Of a DNA stretch of 64,000 nt, positions 7,981 to 17,477 are shown in pieces. Numbering within the stretch: the first letter of the stretch is position 1; each line of letters starts with the position of its first letter. The notes beneath the pieces are model-generated. The model was given only the letters and a program-made list of their open reading frames with translations, was not told where the DNA came from and did not search any database. Location: NCBI GenBank assembly GCA_039972875.1, contig JBDWMA010000044.1:130314-194313 (forward strand), in the 5' to 3' direction. The position numbers were made by a program, and so were the translations under genes. This DNA comes from Pseudoruegeria sp039972875 (GTDB taxonomy: Bacteria > Pseudomonadota > Alphaproteobacteria > Rhodobacterales > Rhodobacteraceae).

Positions 7981-9161
7981 TCGATTTGGTCCTTTGTTTT
8001 GCGAAAGGGGCCGTAGCTGGTAAGGATTTCAATTTCTTCCTCAATGGCGTTGCGCTCCGCATCTAGATATTGTGCCACACCGCGCCTGAACCCGTCATCC
8101 GCTACCCAATGTAGAGAATGCGTGGGAACGGGCAAATAACCGCGCGCCAATTTATGTTCACCCTGAGCCCCGGCTTCGACCCGTGTTAGCCCATGCTCTA
8201 TCGCGTAATCAATGGCCGTATAATAACACAGTTCGAAGTGTAAGCAGGGGTGATCTTCGATCGCGCCCCAATATCGTCCGTATAAGGTTTGGGCGCCGAT
8301 AAAGTTGAGCGCACCGGCCACCCACTGTCCGTTACGTTCAGCCATCACCAATAAGATGTCGTTACGTAACGTAGCTTGTGCAATATCGAAAAACGCGCGA
8401 GTCAGGTAGGGTGTTCCCCATTTTCGGGCACCCGTGTCTTGGTAAAATCGCCAAAACGCTTCCCAATGTTCCGGTTGGATTTGATCACCGGTCAGTACAT
8501 GGATTGCACCTCCAAACGCCTGCGCGCGCGCACGTTCCTTGCGGATGTTTTTGCGTTTGCGTGCCGACAAAGATCCGAGGAATGCGTCAAAACCAGAGTA
8601 GTTGGAATTGACCCAGTGAAATTGCTGGCTTGTACGATGCAGCAGTCCCATTTTCTGCCCGGCTGAGGCCTCCTCTTCTGTACAAAATGTGATGTGCAAC
8701 GATGAGAGCTTGTTTTCAGCGGCAAGTTGGACGGCTCCCTGTACCAAAGCCGATTGCCCGCTGTCCTCAAACCCTGGGCGAGTCAGCAGACGACGCCCTG
8801 TTGCTGGTGTAAAGGGCACCGCCATTTGAAGTTTGGGATAGTAGCGCCCGCCTGCGTTTTCGTAAGCTTGGGCCCAATTGAAATCAAAGATGTATTCGCC
8901 TTGAGAATGGCTTTTGACATAAAGCGGAGCAACCGCGATAATCTGCCCCTTTAAGCGGGCGATCAAGTAGCGCGGGTCCCACCCGGTACCTTGTCCGACA
9001 GACCCTGAAGTCTCTAGCGCCAAAAGGAACCGGTAGGTGGTAAAAGGGTCGATGGGCCGCCTACCTGCAGCTGAGTCTGGCGCAGCACAAGCGTCCCATT
9101 CCTCTGGTGCAAGCGCTGCTAGAGAGCCGAGCATCTGAATTTCTATGGTTGCATCTGTCAT
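7977..9161 (-). CDS. FemAB/GNAT-like protein (DUF482 family)
   Basis: The 394 residues fit the DUF482 family (also called peptidoglycan biosynthesis or FemAB-like). Recognisable segments are PEEWDACA near the start, RKRKNIRKERARAQ, WEAFWRFYQDTGARKWGTPYLT and the C-terminal EAGAQGEHKLARGYLP. The fold is two GNAT-like lobes. Family function is not established; transfer of an amino acid or acyl group is likely. It starts the operon with phhB and mscS. Confidence 0.87.
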   Translation of the reverse strand: MTDATIEIQMLGSLAALAPEEWDACAAPDSAAGRRPIDPFTTYRFLLALETSGSVGQGTGWDPRYLIARLKGQIIAVAPLYVKSHSQGEYIFDFNWAQAYENAGGRYYPKLQMAVPFTPATGRRLLTRPGFEDSGQSALVQGAVQLAAENKLSSLHITFCTEEEASAGQKMGLLHRTSQQFHWVNSNYSGFDAFLGSLSARKRKNIRKERARAQAFGGAIHVLTGDQIQPEHWEAFWRFYQDTGARKWGTPYLTRAFFDIAQATLRNDILLVMAERNGQWVAGALNFIGAQTLYGRYWGAIEDHPCLHFELCYYTAIDYAIEHGLTRVEAGAQGEHKLARGYLPVPTHSLHWVADDGFRRGVAQYLDAERNAIEEEIEILTSYGPFRKTKDQIE

Positions 9162-9214
9162 GTAAATTCACTTGCCTCTACCTCGCCGTTAATCTGGCAC
9201 GCTATCGCGGCAGG

Positions 9215-9985
9215 TCAAGGCTTGTGAGGTGTTGGGTAATATCCTTCGAAGGTAATATTATCGACAATTTTGCGTGCGTTTGCTTCCTCAGCTTTATTTC
9301 GAACGGTCCAACACAGTATACTGGCGTTACGGGCCTTAAGCTCAAGCAAACGGGGGCGGTCCAAGTCCGTGACAGAATGGCTAACAAAGCTGGCTCCAAC
9401 GCGATCATAATCGGCAATATCGCGAAAATGTGCCCGCTTGCGCGGTGACACAAGAGGCCAGCCGGACATCTTAAAGGCGTCCGTTACCAAGCCCACGGGG
9501 AGGTCTTTCACATACTGTTGCAATGACCCGATGGTATGTGGGTTAAATGACATAACTGCCAAGGGCCCAATGTAGGCGTTGCAAAGACTGCCAACGGCCT
9601 TTTCAAGATCATCTGCGCCCTCGCTTAAGCGTTTACTTTGATCCTTTATTTCAATCAGCAATGGAACCTGACCATTCACCATTTCCATGACTTCGGCCAG
9701 AGATGGCACACCCTCGTTACTGTGACGCAACGACGTCTCGGCCAGTTCATTTGATGTTTGTTGTGCCACGGGTCCTTTTGAAGAAGTCAGCCGCCCCAAA
9801 TCATAATCATGAAAGACCATCGCTTGATGATCTTTTGACAGTTGCACGTCAATCTCAATGCCATAACCGGCATCAATCGCAGCCTGTATCGCAGCGCGAC
9901 TATTTTCTGGGCGTCCCGCTTTTACATCGTGCAATGCTCGATGTGCCAAAGGGGTGGCCAGAAACTCTACTGGCAGTGGGGTCAT
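9215..9985 (-). CDS. Glycerophosphodiester phosphodiesterase
   Basis: This 256-residue GDPD TIM-barrel protein shows the active-site elements in order: AHRALHD with GRPENS, then EIDVQ, then VFHDYDLGRLT, and LLIEIKD later. These provide the metal and catalytic His/Glu/Asp residues. It hydrolyses glycerophosphodiesters to glycerol 3-phosphate and an alcohol. No signal peptide is seen, so the enzyme should be cytoplasmic. Its start overlaps the RidA gene by 4 bases. Confidence 0.92.
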   Translation of the reverse strand: MTPLPVEFLATPLAHRALHDVKAGRPENSRAAIQAAIDAGYGIEIDVQLSKDHQAMVFHDYDLGRLTSSKGPVAQQTSNELAETSLRHSNEGVPSLAEVMEMVNGQVPLLIEIKDQSKRLSEGADDLEKAVGSLCNAYIGPLAVMSFNPHTIGSLQQYVKDLPVGLVTDAFKMSGWPLVSPRKRAHFRDIADYDRVGASFVSHSVTDLDRPRLLELKARNASILCWTVRNKAEEANARKIVDNITFEGYYPTPHKP

Positions 9986-10446
9986 TTGATTTCAAATATG
10001 CCTTCGATTTCTACGGCAACACCCATTGGAAGCGCGGGTGCACTAACAGCTGATCTTGAATGCCGTCCGGCATCGCCCAGAGCTTTGACCAGAAAGTCTG
10101 ACGCGCCGTTTATGACTACGGGTTGGTCAGTGTAATCAGAAGTGGAATTCACAAAACCAGTCAACTTTATCACGCGGATCAGACGATCAAGATCACCATC
10201 ACAGGCCGCTTTGACTTGTGCCAAGAGGCTAATTGCGCAAGATCGTGCGCCGATCGCACCTTGTTCAGAAGTCATGTTCTCGCCAAGTTTCCCTGTGATC
10301 AGCCCATCTGGGCTATTGGAAATCTGCCCTGACACATAGACCAGATTGCCGACGACCACATACGGGACGTAGTTTGCGGCCGGGGCCGGGGCATCGGGCA
10401 GGGTGACGCCCAGTTCAGCAAGACGTTTTTCAAAGGTGGCGGACAT
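9982..10446 (-). CDS. RidA/YjgF-family protein
   Basis: The 154-residue protein has the family segments LVYVSGQI, IGARSCAISLLAQVKAACDGDLDRL, VNSTSDYTDQPVVINGASD and HSRSAVSAPALPMGVAVEIEG. The R-x-A/S-V substrate-binding arginine is in the last one. Length and sequence fit the larger RidA subgroup, about 150 residues. RidA removes reactive enamine/imine intermediates; subgroup members can differ. Co-transcribed with the GDPD gene. Confidence 0.92.
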   Translation of the reverse strand: MSATFEKRLAELGVTLPDAPAPAANYVPYVVVGNLVYVSGQISNSPDGLITGKLGENMTSEQGAIGARSCAISLLAQVKAACDGDLDRLIRVIKLTGFVNSTSDYTDQPVVINGASDFLVKALGDAGRHSRSAVSAPALPMGVAVEIEGIFEIK

Positions 10447-10512
10447 TTTAGGCTCCGGTGATTGGATTCGGCGACACGCTATCCTTCCCGCTCGGCAGGT
10501 AAAAGCCCCAAA

Positions 10513-11820
10513 CTAGCTTTCTCGGAATGCACGGTTGAAATAGTCAGCCAAGGGCTTGATCAGATAGGCCATCGGGGTTCTGTCGGCGGTGCGAAGATAG
10601 GTTTCAACCGGCATGCCGGGGACAAGGGTCGTGTCTTTCGGAAGCTTTTCGATTTCACCTTCTTTGAGGATGACCTCAGTGAGATAATAGGATTGCCGGG
10701 TTGCTTCATCTGTAAAGACATCCGGAGAGACCTTGATCACAGTTCCCAGCAATTCAGGTGTGTTCCGTGTGTCCAGTGACGACATTCGAACAAAGACCTC
10801 TTGTCCAGGGTAAATTTCGTCAACGTGGATCGGCGACACTTCTGCTGAAATAATCAATGGACGATCCTGTGGTACAAGTGTCAGGATCGAATCCGCCGGG
10901 CGAATAACAGCGCGCTTTACGGACACAGATTTGGACAGCACCACTCCTGATACGGGCGCGCGGATCTCAAGTCGGGACAGTTGTTCAAGCAGTTTATTCC
11001 GCTGTTCTTTAAGCTCTAGCTCTTGGAATTGCAGGTTACGTAATTGAGTTATGGCCTCTTCGCGACGCGCGACTTCAAGTTTCAGAATGGCAATTTCAAC
11101 CTCGGTGATCCGCCCCTCTGCTTCGGCTTGCGAGGCAGTCAATTCGCCGACCGAACCGGCAAGGCGGGCCTGTTCACGTTGTAGGGACAACACACGGGTG
11201 GCTTGCGCCAAGCCACGGTCCAGCAAGGATTGTTGATCGTTTAGTTCCTGATCGATCAGTTCCAATTGGCGCGTGAGGGCATTTTGTTGCGCGGTGATCC
11301 CGTCAATTTGACTGCCGGTCTGGGCAATCCCTTTCTGAAGCTGCTCAACTTCTTTGTTCAGCGTATCATGGCGAGCCAGAAACAGACGTTCTTGGCCGTC
11401 CATCACCTCTTGGATTGAAGGGTATAATTTTCCGGCTTCGATTAGTTCAGCATCAAATTTGATCGCATCCGAGGTATCTCGTTCCGCAGAGTAACGCCCC
11501 CGGCGCGCCATGATTTCATAGAGCTGGCCCTCGATCACAACCATATCGGATCGAAGAGCCTTGGATTCGAGACGAATCAACAGATCACCTGCTTGGACAA
11601 GGTCCCCCTCCTCGACAAGGATCTCTTCGACGACACCCCCGTCCGGATGCTGTACAATCTGTTGGTTTCGATCGACCTCTATCCGGCCAGATGCAATGAT
11701 TGCGCCGGTGATTTGGGTGCTCACCGCCCAAGCGCCGAATCCGCCGACCAGTAGAAATACGGTTATAAATCCAATAATGAGCGCCCCTTTGGGGGACCAG
11801 CTTTGCGTGTCCTGGCTCAT
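10513..11820 (-). CDS. HlyD-family type I secretion adaptor (membrane fusion protein)
   Basis: The protein has 435 residues. A short cytoplasmic N-terminus is followed by one membrane segment at about residues 13-36. A lipoyl-like half (GRIEVDRNQQIVQHPDGGVVEEILV) comes next, then a long coiled coil from about 95 to 290 rich in Gln, Glu and Leu, and the second lipoyl half with the beta-barrel (IRAPVSGVVLS). It bridges the inner-membrane ABC exporter to a TolC-type outer-membrane channel. It overlaps the ABC gene by 4 bases. The pair resembles PrsD/PrsE exporters; no substrate or TolC gene is adjacent. Confidence 0.92.
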   Translation of the reverse strand: MSQDTQSWSPKGALIIGFITVFLLVGGFGAWAVSTQITGAIIASGRIEVDRNQQIVQHPDGGVVEEILVEEGDLVQAGDLLIRLESKALRSDMVVIEGQLYEIMARRGRYSAERDTSDAIKFDAELIEAGKLYPSIQEVMDGQERLFLARHDTLNKEVEQLQKGIAQTGSQIDGITAQQNALTRQLELIDQELNDQQSLLDRGLAQATRVLSLQREQARLAGSVGELTASQAEAEGRITEVEIAILKLEVARREEAITQLRNLQFQELELKEQRNKLLEQLSRLEIRAPVSGVVLSKSVSVKRAVIRPADSILTLVPQDRPLIISAEVSPIHVDEIYPGQEVFVRMSSLDTRNTPELLGTVIKVSPDVFTDEATRQSYYLTEVILKEGEIEKLPKDTTLVPGMPVETYLRTADRTPMAYLIKPLADYFNRAFRES

Positions 11821-13559
11821 GAGACGCCTCCTGCTGAAACGGGGTTGTTTGAAATTTGGGCATGATTGGACACGGTTTTCTTTAAGACTTCATCCCGCGG
11901 GCCAAAGGCTTTTGGAAGTCCGCCTTCTAGCACCAATAGCATGTCGCATTCCGCAATCGCGGCTGGTCTGTGGGCCATGATCATAGCGGTCCCACCCGCA
12001 TCTTTGACAGCCCGGATTGCGGTGTTTAAGGCCGCTGATCCTTCATTGTCGAGGTTGGAGTTTGGCTCATCCAAGACCAGCAAAACTGGATTGCCATACA
12101 ACGCGCGTGCCAATCCAATGCGTTGGATTTGTCCTCCGGACAAACGCCCTCCATTCGCGGCAACGATGGTGTCATAGCCTTCTGGAAGCCTTAGGATCAT
12201 GTCGTGGGCATCCGCCTTTTGGGCCGCAGCGACAATGTCTTCATCTTTTGCATTCGGAGTCAGCCGAGCGATGTTTTCGGCAATGGTTCCGTCAAACAAT
12301 TGTACCCGTTGCGGCAAATAGCCGATCAACCGTCCAAGAACATCGGGGTCATATTGATCAAGGGCAGCGCCATCCAGTCGAATGACCCCACCAGCCACGG
12401 GCCAGATCCCTGTGATGGCACGGGCGAGTGTGCTTTTGCCCGCACCACTTGGGCCAATGACGCCAAGAGCCTGTCCCGGCGCCAATTTGAAGCTAACCAT
12501 ACGCAAGCTTGCGTGCGCCTCCCCCGGAGGAAGGACGGTGGCTTGTTGTACTTCGAGATTGGCTTTGGGATGTGGAAGTGTCGTGCGGGCCGCGGTCAAC
12601 GGTTGTGCATTTAAAAGACTCGCCAAAGATGAACGGCCTTTGGATGCGCGCAAAATAAGAGGCCAATTGCCGACAATTTGTTCTATCGGTGCCAGCGCGC
12701 GCCCAAGCAAGATCGACCCGGCAATCATTGCCCCCGCAGTCAATTGGTTCTGCAACACCAGATACGCGCCGAGCGCCAGCATCGCGGATTGCAGGAACAA
12801 GCGGAACGTCTTGGACAGACTGGTGGCTCCGCCGCCAAAATCACTGGCCTGAATCGCTTGATCCAAAGCTTTATTGCGCAGTGACGTCCAACGATCGAAA
12901 GCGGCCTTTCGCATGCCGAGGCTTTGAACCATTTCTGAATCGATGCGCATTTGTTCTGCCAAACGGTCTGCTTTTTGGGAGCTCGCCGCGCTGCCCAAAA
13001 GGCTTTTGCGGGTTGATAATTGGTTTAAAATCGCAATGGCCACGATGGCAGCGCCGCCGACCAACGCCAAAACGCCGAGCCAAACATGAAATACGAAAAT
13101 CCCAAGGACAAAGATAGGTGTCCACGGAAGGTCAAAAAAGGCCCCAAAGACCGGTGAGCCATAGAGGCGACGGTTGGAGTCAATATCCTGAAGTGCAGTC
13201 ACGCCGAATTCAGCACCTTTGCCGTTGGTTTGCGACGAAAGCATCGCCTGAAATACGCGCTGGTCTAGCAAGGTTTGAAATCTTGCGCCAATCCGCGCGA
13301 ATATCCGGGCGCGGGTGAAATCCAGAATGCCCATCATTGCATAGAGAAACGCAACCAGCAAAAAGAGGGCGGCCAAAGTTTCTTCGGATTGACTGCCCAA
13401 AACCCGGTCATAGACCTGCAACATAAACAGCGGACCTGTCAGCATGAGCAGATTGACGAAAAAGCTGAATAATCCTGCGGACCAATATAGGCTCCGGCTG
13501 GTCTTTTTAACGTCTGATAGTTCCGTTTCTCCATGGCCAGATGCCGAGAATTTGTTCAT
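11817..13559 (-). CDS. Type I secretion ABC permease/ATPase (PrsD-like)
   Basis: This 580-residue fused exporter has membrane segments over about residues 20-300 and a C-terminal ATPase. Walker A is GPSGAGKST, the signature is LSGGQIQRIGLARAL and Walker B is VLLVLDEPNSNLD. There is no N-terminal peptidase C39 domain, which fits exporters of RTX-type proteins with uncleaved C-terminal signals. First gene of the exporter pair, divergent from mlaA, with a 145-base control region that contains a TTGTTAACAA palindrome. Confidence 0.93.
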   Translation of the reverse strand: MNKFSASGHGETELSDVKKTSRSLYWSAGLFSFFVNLLMLTGPLFMLQVYDRVLGSQSEETLAALFLLVAFLYAMMGILDFTRARIFARIGARFQTLLDQRVFQAMLSSQTNGKGAEFGVTALQDIDSNRRLYGSPVFGAFFDLPWTPIFVLGIFVFHVWLGVLALVGGAAIVAIAILNQLSTRKSLLGSAASSQKADRLAEQMRIDSEMVQSLGMRKAAFDRWTSLRNKALDQAIQASDFGGGATSLSKTFRLFLQSAMLALGAYLVLQNQLTAGAMIAGSILLGRALAPIEQIVGNWPLILRASKGRSSLASLLNAQPLTAARTTLPHPKANLEVQQATVLPPGEAHASLRMVSFKLAPGQALGVIGPSGAGKSTLARAITGIWPVAGGVIRLDGAALDQYDPDVLGRLIGYLPQRVQLFDGTIAENIARLTPNAKDEDIVAAAQKADAHDMILRLPEGYDTIVAANGGRLSGGQIQRIGLARALYGNPVLLVLDEPNSNLDNEGSAALNTAIRAVKDAGGTAMIMAHRPAAIAECDMLLVLEGGLPKAFGPRDEVLKKTVSNHAQISNNPVSAGGVS

Positions 13560-13595
13560 TCTGTACTCACGTTATGCTTTGTTTTTTGATAGAGA

Positions 13596-13605
13596 TTGTT
13601 AACAA
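13596..13605. promoter_or_regulatory. Palindrome TTGTTAACAA in the exporter/mlaA divergent region
   Basis: A perfect 10-base palindrome lies 37 bases upstream of the ABC exporter start and about 100 bases upstream of mlaA. The position suits an operator. No regulator can be named. Confidence 0.25.
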
Positions 13606-13704
13606 CACTCATTCGGAAAAATAGGATGTCCGTTTTATTTGCTTTCCATTCTTCCGGTAGGCTCACTCGTATTTCCTAAGTACTCGTATCGTCCTTTTTA
13701 AAGC

Positions 13705-14511
13705 ATGCCCATGAAAAATAGTTTTTTTAAGTCTTTAAGCAGAATTGTTCCTGTCGTGGTAAGTGGCACGGTCTTGTTGGTTTCTTGCACCACGTCAAGT
13801 CCCGTTATCGGTGGATTTGACCCCTATGAGCCACAAAATCGAAAGCGCCATGACTTCAACAAGAGAATTGACTCAGGTAAGGGCAGCGGCGGTGGTGTTT
13901 ATGCTGCGGTACCTGGACCTGCGCGCACAAATATTAGCAACTTTGCAAATAATATACGCTTGCCCTCAATGGCGATTCAAAACGTGCTGCAGCTGGACGG
14001 AGAAGGGTTCGTTCAAAATACGTTCCGTTTTACAATCAACAGCACGCTTGGGTTGGCTGGGCTTTTTGATCCGGCGACGTCTATTGGCGTACCAGAGGAT
14101 TTGACAGGATTTGGTCAGACTCTGGATGTGTGGGGCGTCGGACAGGGGGCTTATTTGGAATTGCCCGTGTTGGGGCCTTCGACGGAACGCGATGTGGTGG
14201 GCGGTGTCGTGGACCTAATTGCGAATCCGTATTTCTATGCCTCAGGCACCGCCGGTACCGTTGTCGGCTTGCTTGCATTGATCGGAGATCGCCTAAACGA
14301 CCGGGTAAGATACTCCACAACGATTGAATCGATCCTATATGATAGTGAAGACAGTTATGCGCAGTCGCGGTTGATCTATTTGCAGAACCGTCAATTTGAA
14401 CTTGCCCGTGAATCTGATGAGGATGTCTATTTTGATCCCTATGATGACTCCACTGATAGCCTTGACATAGAGGACCCTTATGATGACCCATATGCCGACC
14501 CTTACGAATAA
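13705..14511 (+). CDS. mlaA: MlaA (VacJ) phospholipid transport lipoprotein
   Basis: This 268-residue protein has a lipobox-like VLLVSCTTS near residue 28. The family core includes FDPYEPQNRKRHDFN, PGPARTNISNFANN, NTFRFTINSTLGLAGLFDPA and DLTGFGQTLDVWGVG. MlaA forms the outer-membrane part of the Mla system, which takes misplaced phospholipids from the outer leaflet back to the inner membrane. The C-terminal tail after residue 235 is very acidic with repeated DPY units, unusual for the family. mlaC follows, overlapping by 32 bases. Confidence 0.92.
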   Translation: MPMKNSFFKSLSRIVPVVVSGTVLLVSCTTSSPVIGGFDPYEPQNRKRHDFNKRIDSGKGSGGGVYAAVPGPARTNISNFANNIRLPSMAIQNVLQLDGEGFVQNTFRFTINSTLGLAGLFDPATSIGVPEDLTGFGQTLDVWGVGQGAYLELPVLGPSTERDVVGGVVDLIANPYFYASGTAGTVVGLLALIGDRLNDRVRYSTTIESILYDSEDSYAQSRLIYLQNRQFELARESDEDVYFDPYDDSTDSLDIEDPYDDPYADPYE

Positions 14512-15106
14512 ACTAACCCGACGTTCTGTTGTTGTGGGGTCTGCTGCCATGGCACTTAATGCCGCAATACCTGCCCCCGCGAGCGCACTGTCCGCAAAAT
14601 CAGCCGAAACACTTGTGTCTAAACTGGTGGTCGACATCAACAAAATCATTAGTTCGGGGAAATCCGAAAAAGCCATGTATGGCGATTTTGAACGGCTTTT
14701 TGTAAAATATGCCGATGTCCCAACGATTGCACGGTATACGTTAGGGGCTGATGCGCGGCAGGCGTCCTCGGCGCAGCTGAAATCCTATACCAGTGCGTTT
14801 CAGGGGTATATTTCCCGCAAATATGGCAAGCGGTTCCGCGAATTTATTGGAGGACGCCTAGAGGTCCAAGGTGCGCGTCAGGTCAAAAGCTTTTATGAGG
14901 TTAAAACCAAGGCCTTTCTGCCGGGGGATTCTCCGTTTACGGTGACGTTTCTGGTGTCTGATAAATCGGGCAGCGATAAATTCTTTAACATCTTTATCGA
15001 AGGCGTAAACATGCTGCTGACAGAGCGGTCCGAGATCGGAGCAATGTTGGATCGCCGCAAAGGAAATTTGGATCAGTTGACCAAAGATCTACGTAAATTG
15101 TCATAG
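14480..15106 (+). CDS. mlaC: MlaC-family periplasmic phospholipid-binding protein
   Basis: The 208-residue protein has the MlaC (Ttg2D) core: FERLFVKYADVPTIARYTLG, FQGYISRKYGKRFREFIGG and LLTERSEIGAMLDRR. The N-terminus TRRSVVVGSAAMAL looks like a twin-arginine signal, where Sec signals are more usual. ATG codons at 14480, 14483 and 14492 all lie in the mlaA tail; AGAGGA just upstream supports the first two. It carries lipids between MlaA and the inner-membrane MlaFEDB complex, which is not in the window. Confidence 0.9.
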   Translation: MMTHMPTLTNKLTRRSVVVGSAAMALNAAIPAPASALSAKSAETLVSKLVVDINKIISSGKSEKAMYGDFERLFVKYADVPTIARYTLGADARQASSAQLKSYTSAFQGYISRKYGKRFREFIGGRLEVQGARQVKSFYEVKTKAFLPGDSPFTVTFLVSDKSGSDKFFNIFIEGVNMLLTERSEIGAMLDRRKGNLDQLTKDLRKLS

Positions 15107-15120
15107 ATGACAGGGCATTG

Positions 15121-15142
15121 TCCGGGCCACATTGGGCCCGGA
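15121..15142. terminator. Bidirectional hairpin between mlaC and the PBP1 gene
   Basis: TCCGGGCC and GGCCCGGA form a perfect 8-base stem with an ACATTG loop in the 42 bases between two convergent genes. The T-tract is poor on both sides. Confidence 0.55.
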
Positions 15143-15148
15143 ATGGTA

Positions 15149-17332
15149 TTAGTTTCCGCCAAGAATTCCGCCGAGCAGTTCCAAGATAACGTTTTCGGTG
15201 CTCTTGGTTTTCGGTTGTCGCTTCTGGGCAACTGGGGCCTTTTTGACGGGTGCTTTGGGAACCGTCATCGGAAGGGGGCTGACAGGGACACCTTGGTGGG
15301 TGCGCAGCATGGTTTCACGCCAGATTTCCGCTGGAAGTCCACCGCCCGTGACACCGGACAATGGTGTATTGTCATCATACCCCATCCAGACTCCCGCGAC
15401 GTAATCGGCTGTAAAGCCAACGAACCAGGCATCACGCGCGGCCTGAGTTGTTCCTGTTTTACCGGCAGCAGGACGATCGCCCAGTTTTGCGCGTTGGCCT
15501 GTGCCCTGCAGGATGACTTGGTTCATCATATAGGTCAGACCACCTGCAGCGTTCTTAGAAATGACCCGTTCACCTATTCCGCCGTCTTGACCTGAAATCG
15601 CGGTGTCGTCGCCCTGAAGTCGCAGCTCCATGATGCCAAATGGGTCAACACTGCTGCCACCATTCAGAATGCCTGCATAGGCACCTGTCAGGTTGATCAG
15701 CGTCGATTCAGATACCCCAAGGGCCAAGGCCGGGCCGTCGGCCAAATCACCCTTTAGGCCAAAATCATGGGCTACGGTTTGAACGTTTTCACGACCGACT
15801 GATTCAGAAAGTCTGATCGTCGAAGTGTTCAATGATTTGGCGAGTGACTCGGTAAGAGTGACATCACCGTAGAATTTACGTGAGTAGTTCTTGGGTGACC
15901 ACGCTCCCGATCCGGGAATGTTGATCGTCAACGGCCCATCCAGAATGAAGTCATTCGGTGCCCATCCCAGATCCAGCGCTGCGGCATACACGAAGGGTTT
16001 GAAAGACGATCCAGTCTGTCGCAAAGCTTGTGTGGCGCGGTTGAATGCTCCTGAGACTTTGGTTTTACGCCCGCCGACCATTGCCCGAACCGCACCGTCT
16101 GCGGACATAATCACAATGGCAGCCTGTGCTTTGGAGCCTTCGCGGACCTTGGTCTCAAAGATATGTTTCAGAGCACTTTCCGCTGCCGTCTGAATACGTT
16201 GGTCAAAAGTCGTGCGAATGATGACGTCCTCGGTGGTATCCCGTGTTAAAAAGCTTGGGCCGGAATCCATCACCCAATCCGCGAAATATCCTCCAGCGCG
16301 CGCCTCGGCGGCCTGTGACAATTGCGCAGGATTGTTGCGTGCATAGTCTGCCTCGACTGTATTGAGGTACTCTTGATCCTCCATAAGGCCAACAATCACC
16401 CGTGCGCGGTTCTGTGATCGCTCCAGATTGTTTGTTGGGGCAAACCGGCTTGGTGCCGTCAGTAATCCGGCCAACATCGCGGCCTCAGCGGCGTTTACTT
16501 CATTGGCGGATTTGCCGAAATAGCGTTGTGCGGCGGCTTCGAATCCACGGGAACCTGCACCAAGATAGGCGCGGTTTAGATAAATCGTGAGGATTTCGTT
16601 TTTGGAGTATTTCGCCTCCATCGCCATGGCGTAAACGGCTTCTTTAGCTTTTCTCGTCAAAGAGCCGCGTCGACATTCAGCCTCGTATTCCGCTTCGCTT
16701 TGTCCGCTTTTGGGATCGTAAGGATTGCCAAAGCACAGCAATTTGGCGGTTTGTTGGGTTATGGTTGAACCACCATGGCCAGAGAGCGGTCCACGTCCCT
16801 CGCTCAGATTGATACGAATAGCGCCAGCGATGCCGCGAGGGCTTACACCAAAATGAAGGAAAAACCGCTTATCTTCAGTGGCAATCACAGCATTTTTTAG
16901 ATGTGGCGATACAGTTTCTGTCGTGACGATGCCGCCGAATTGATCGCCACGCCATGCAAAGACCTGATTGTTGCGATCCAAAAGCGTCACCGAACCACGC
17001 GTGCGGCCATCCACAAGGGCCGTGACTTCGGGTAAGGTTGAATAAAAATACAGAACCGCCAACCCGATGATCATGGTGACAACGGCTGTAAAACGCCAAG
17101 TGATGCCCCAGATTAGCCGCCAGACCCATCGGATGATTCCTGCAAAAAACGCAATGATCGGATTGCGCTTGCGGGTGGTTTTTTTTCGGGGCGTCGATTT
17201 GCGTGCCGCGGGTTTTGCCTTTGCCTTTTTGGCGGGCTTTTTCGCGGCCGTCTTTTTTGGCGCAGCCGGTTTGGCGGCGCTATAGCGTTTTTCGGCCACC
17301 AGGGGTGGCTTCTTTTTACCTGAATCACTCAT
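15149..17332 (-). CDS. Bifunctional class A penicillin-binding protein (glycosyltransferase/transpeptidase)
   Basis: The 727-residue protein starts with a cytoplasmic tail of about 55 residues very rich in Lys, Ala and Pro, then has one membrane anchor (about 60-95). The GT51 domain shows ATEDKRFF with the catalytic Glu and GGSTITQQTAKLL. The transpeptidase domain has TGSSFKPF (SxxK), SLNTST (SxN) and GKTGTT (KTG). It polymerises and cross-links peptidoglycan. The basic tail could bind nucleic acid or membrane; tails like this are known in alphaproteobacterial PBPs. It is divergent from glnK. Confidence 0.93.
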   Translation of the reverse strand: MSDSGKKKPPLVAEKRYSAAKPAAPKKTAAKKPAKKAKAKPAARKSTPRKKTTRKRNPIIAFFAGIIRWVWRLIWGITWRFTAVVTMIIGLAVLYFYSTLPEVTALVDGRTRGSVTLLDRNNQVFAWRGDQFGGIVTTETVSPHLKNAVIATEDKRFFLHFGVSPRGIAGAIRINLSEGRGPLSGHGGSTITQQTAKLLCFGNPYDPKSGQSEAEYEAECRRGSLTRKAKEAVYAMAMEAKYSKNEILTIYLNRAYLGAGSRGFEAAAQRYFGKSANEVNAAEAAMLAGLLTAPSRFAPTNNLERSQNRARVIVGLMEDQEYLNTVEADYARNNPAQLSQAAEARAGGYFADWVMDSGPSFLTRDTTEDVIIRTTFDQRIQTAAESALKHIFETKVREGSKAQAAIVIMSADGAVRAMVGGRKTKVSGAFNRATQALRQTGSSFKPFVYAAALDLGWAPNDFILDGPLTINIPGSGAWSPKNYSRKFYGDVTLTESLAKSLNTSTIRLSESVGRENVQTVAHDFGLKGDLADGPALALGVSESTLINLTGAYAGILNGGSSVDPFGIMELRLQGDDTAISGQDGGIGERVISKNAAGGLTYMMNQVILQGTGQRAKLGDRPAAGKTGTTQAARDAWFVGFTADYVAGVWMGYDDNTPLSGVTGGGLPAEIWRETMLRTHQGVPVSPLPMTVPKAPVKKAPVAQKRQPKTKSTENVILELLGGILGGN

Positions 17333-17460
17333 GCCTGCACCTTTACGGGGCTTCTGCTCTTTCGGCTACATTACCAAGTCTGATTGGAAATGTAGAGCGG
17401 CTAGTTTACGCCGATGATTCCTTTTTTGATCGTCTATTTTTTAATCACAAGAGGCAAATT

Positions 17461-17477
17461 GTGCAAAAATTAAGCAC
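17461..17477. promoter_or_regulatory. Inverted repeat GTGC-N9-GCAC upstream of glnK
   Basis: The arms are perfect and lie 120 bases before the glnK start. NtrC sites have TGC and GCA arms about 11 bases apart; here the distance is 9, so this is only a loose match. I saw no well-spaced sigma-54 promoter between it and the gene. Confidence 0.25.
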
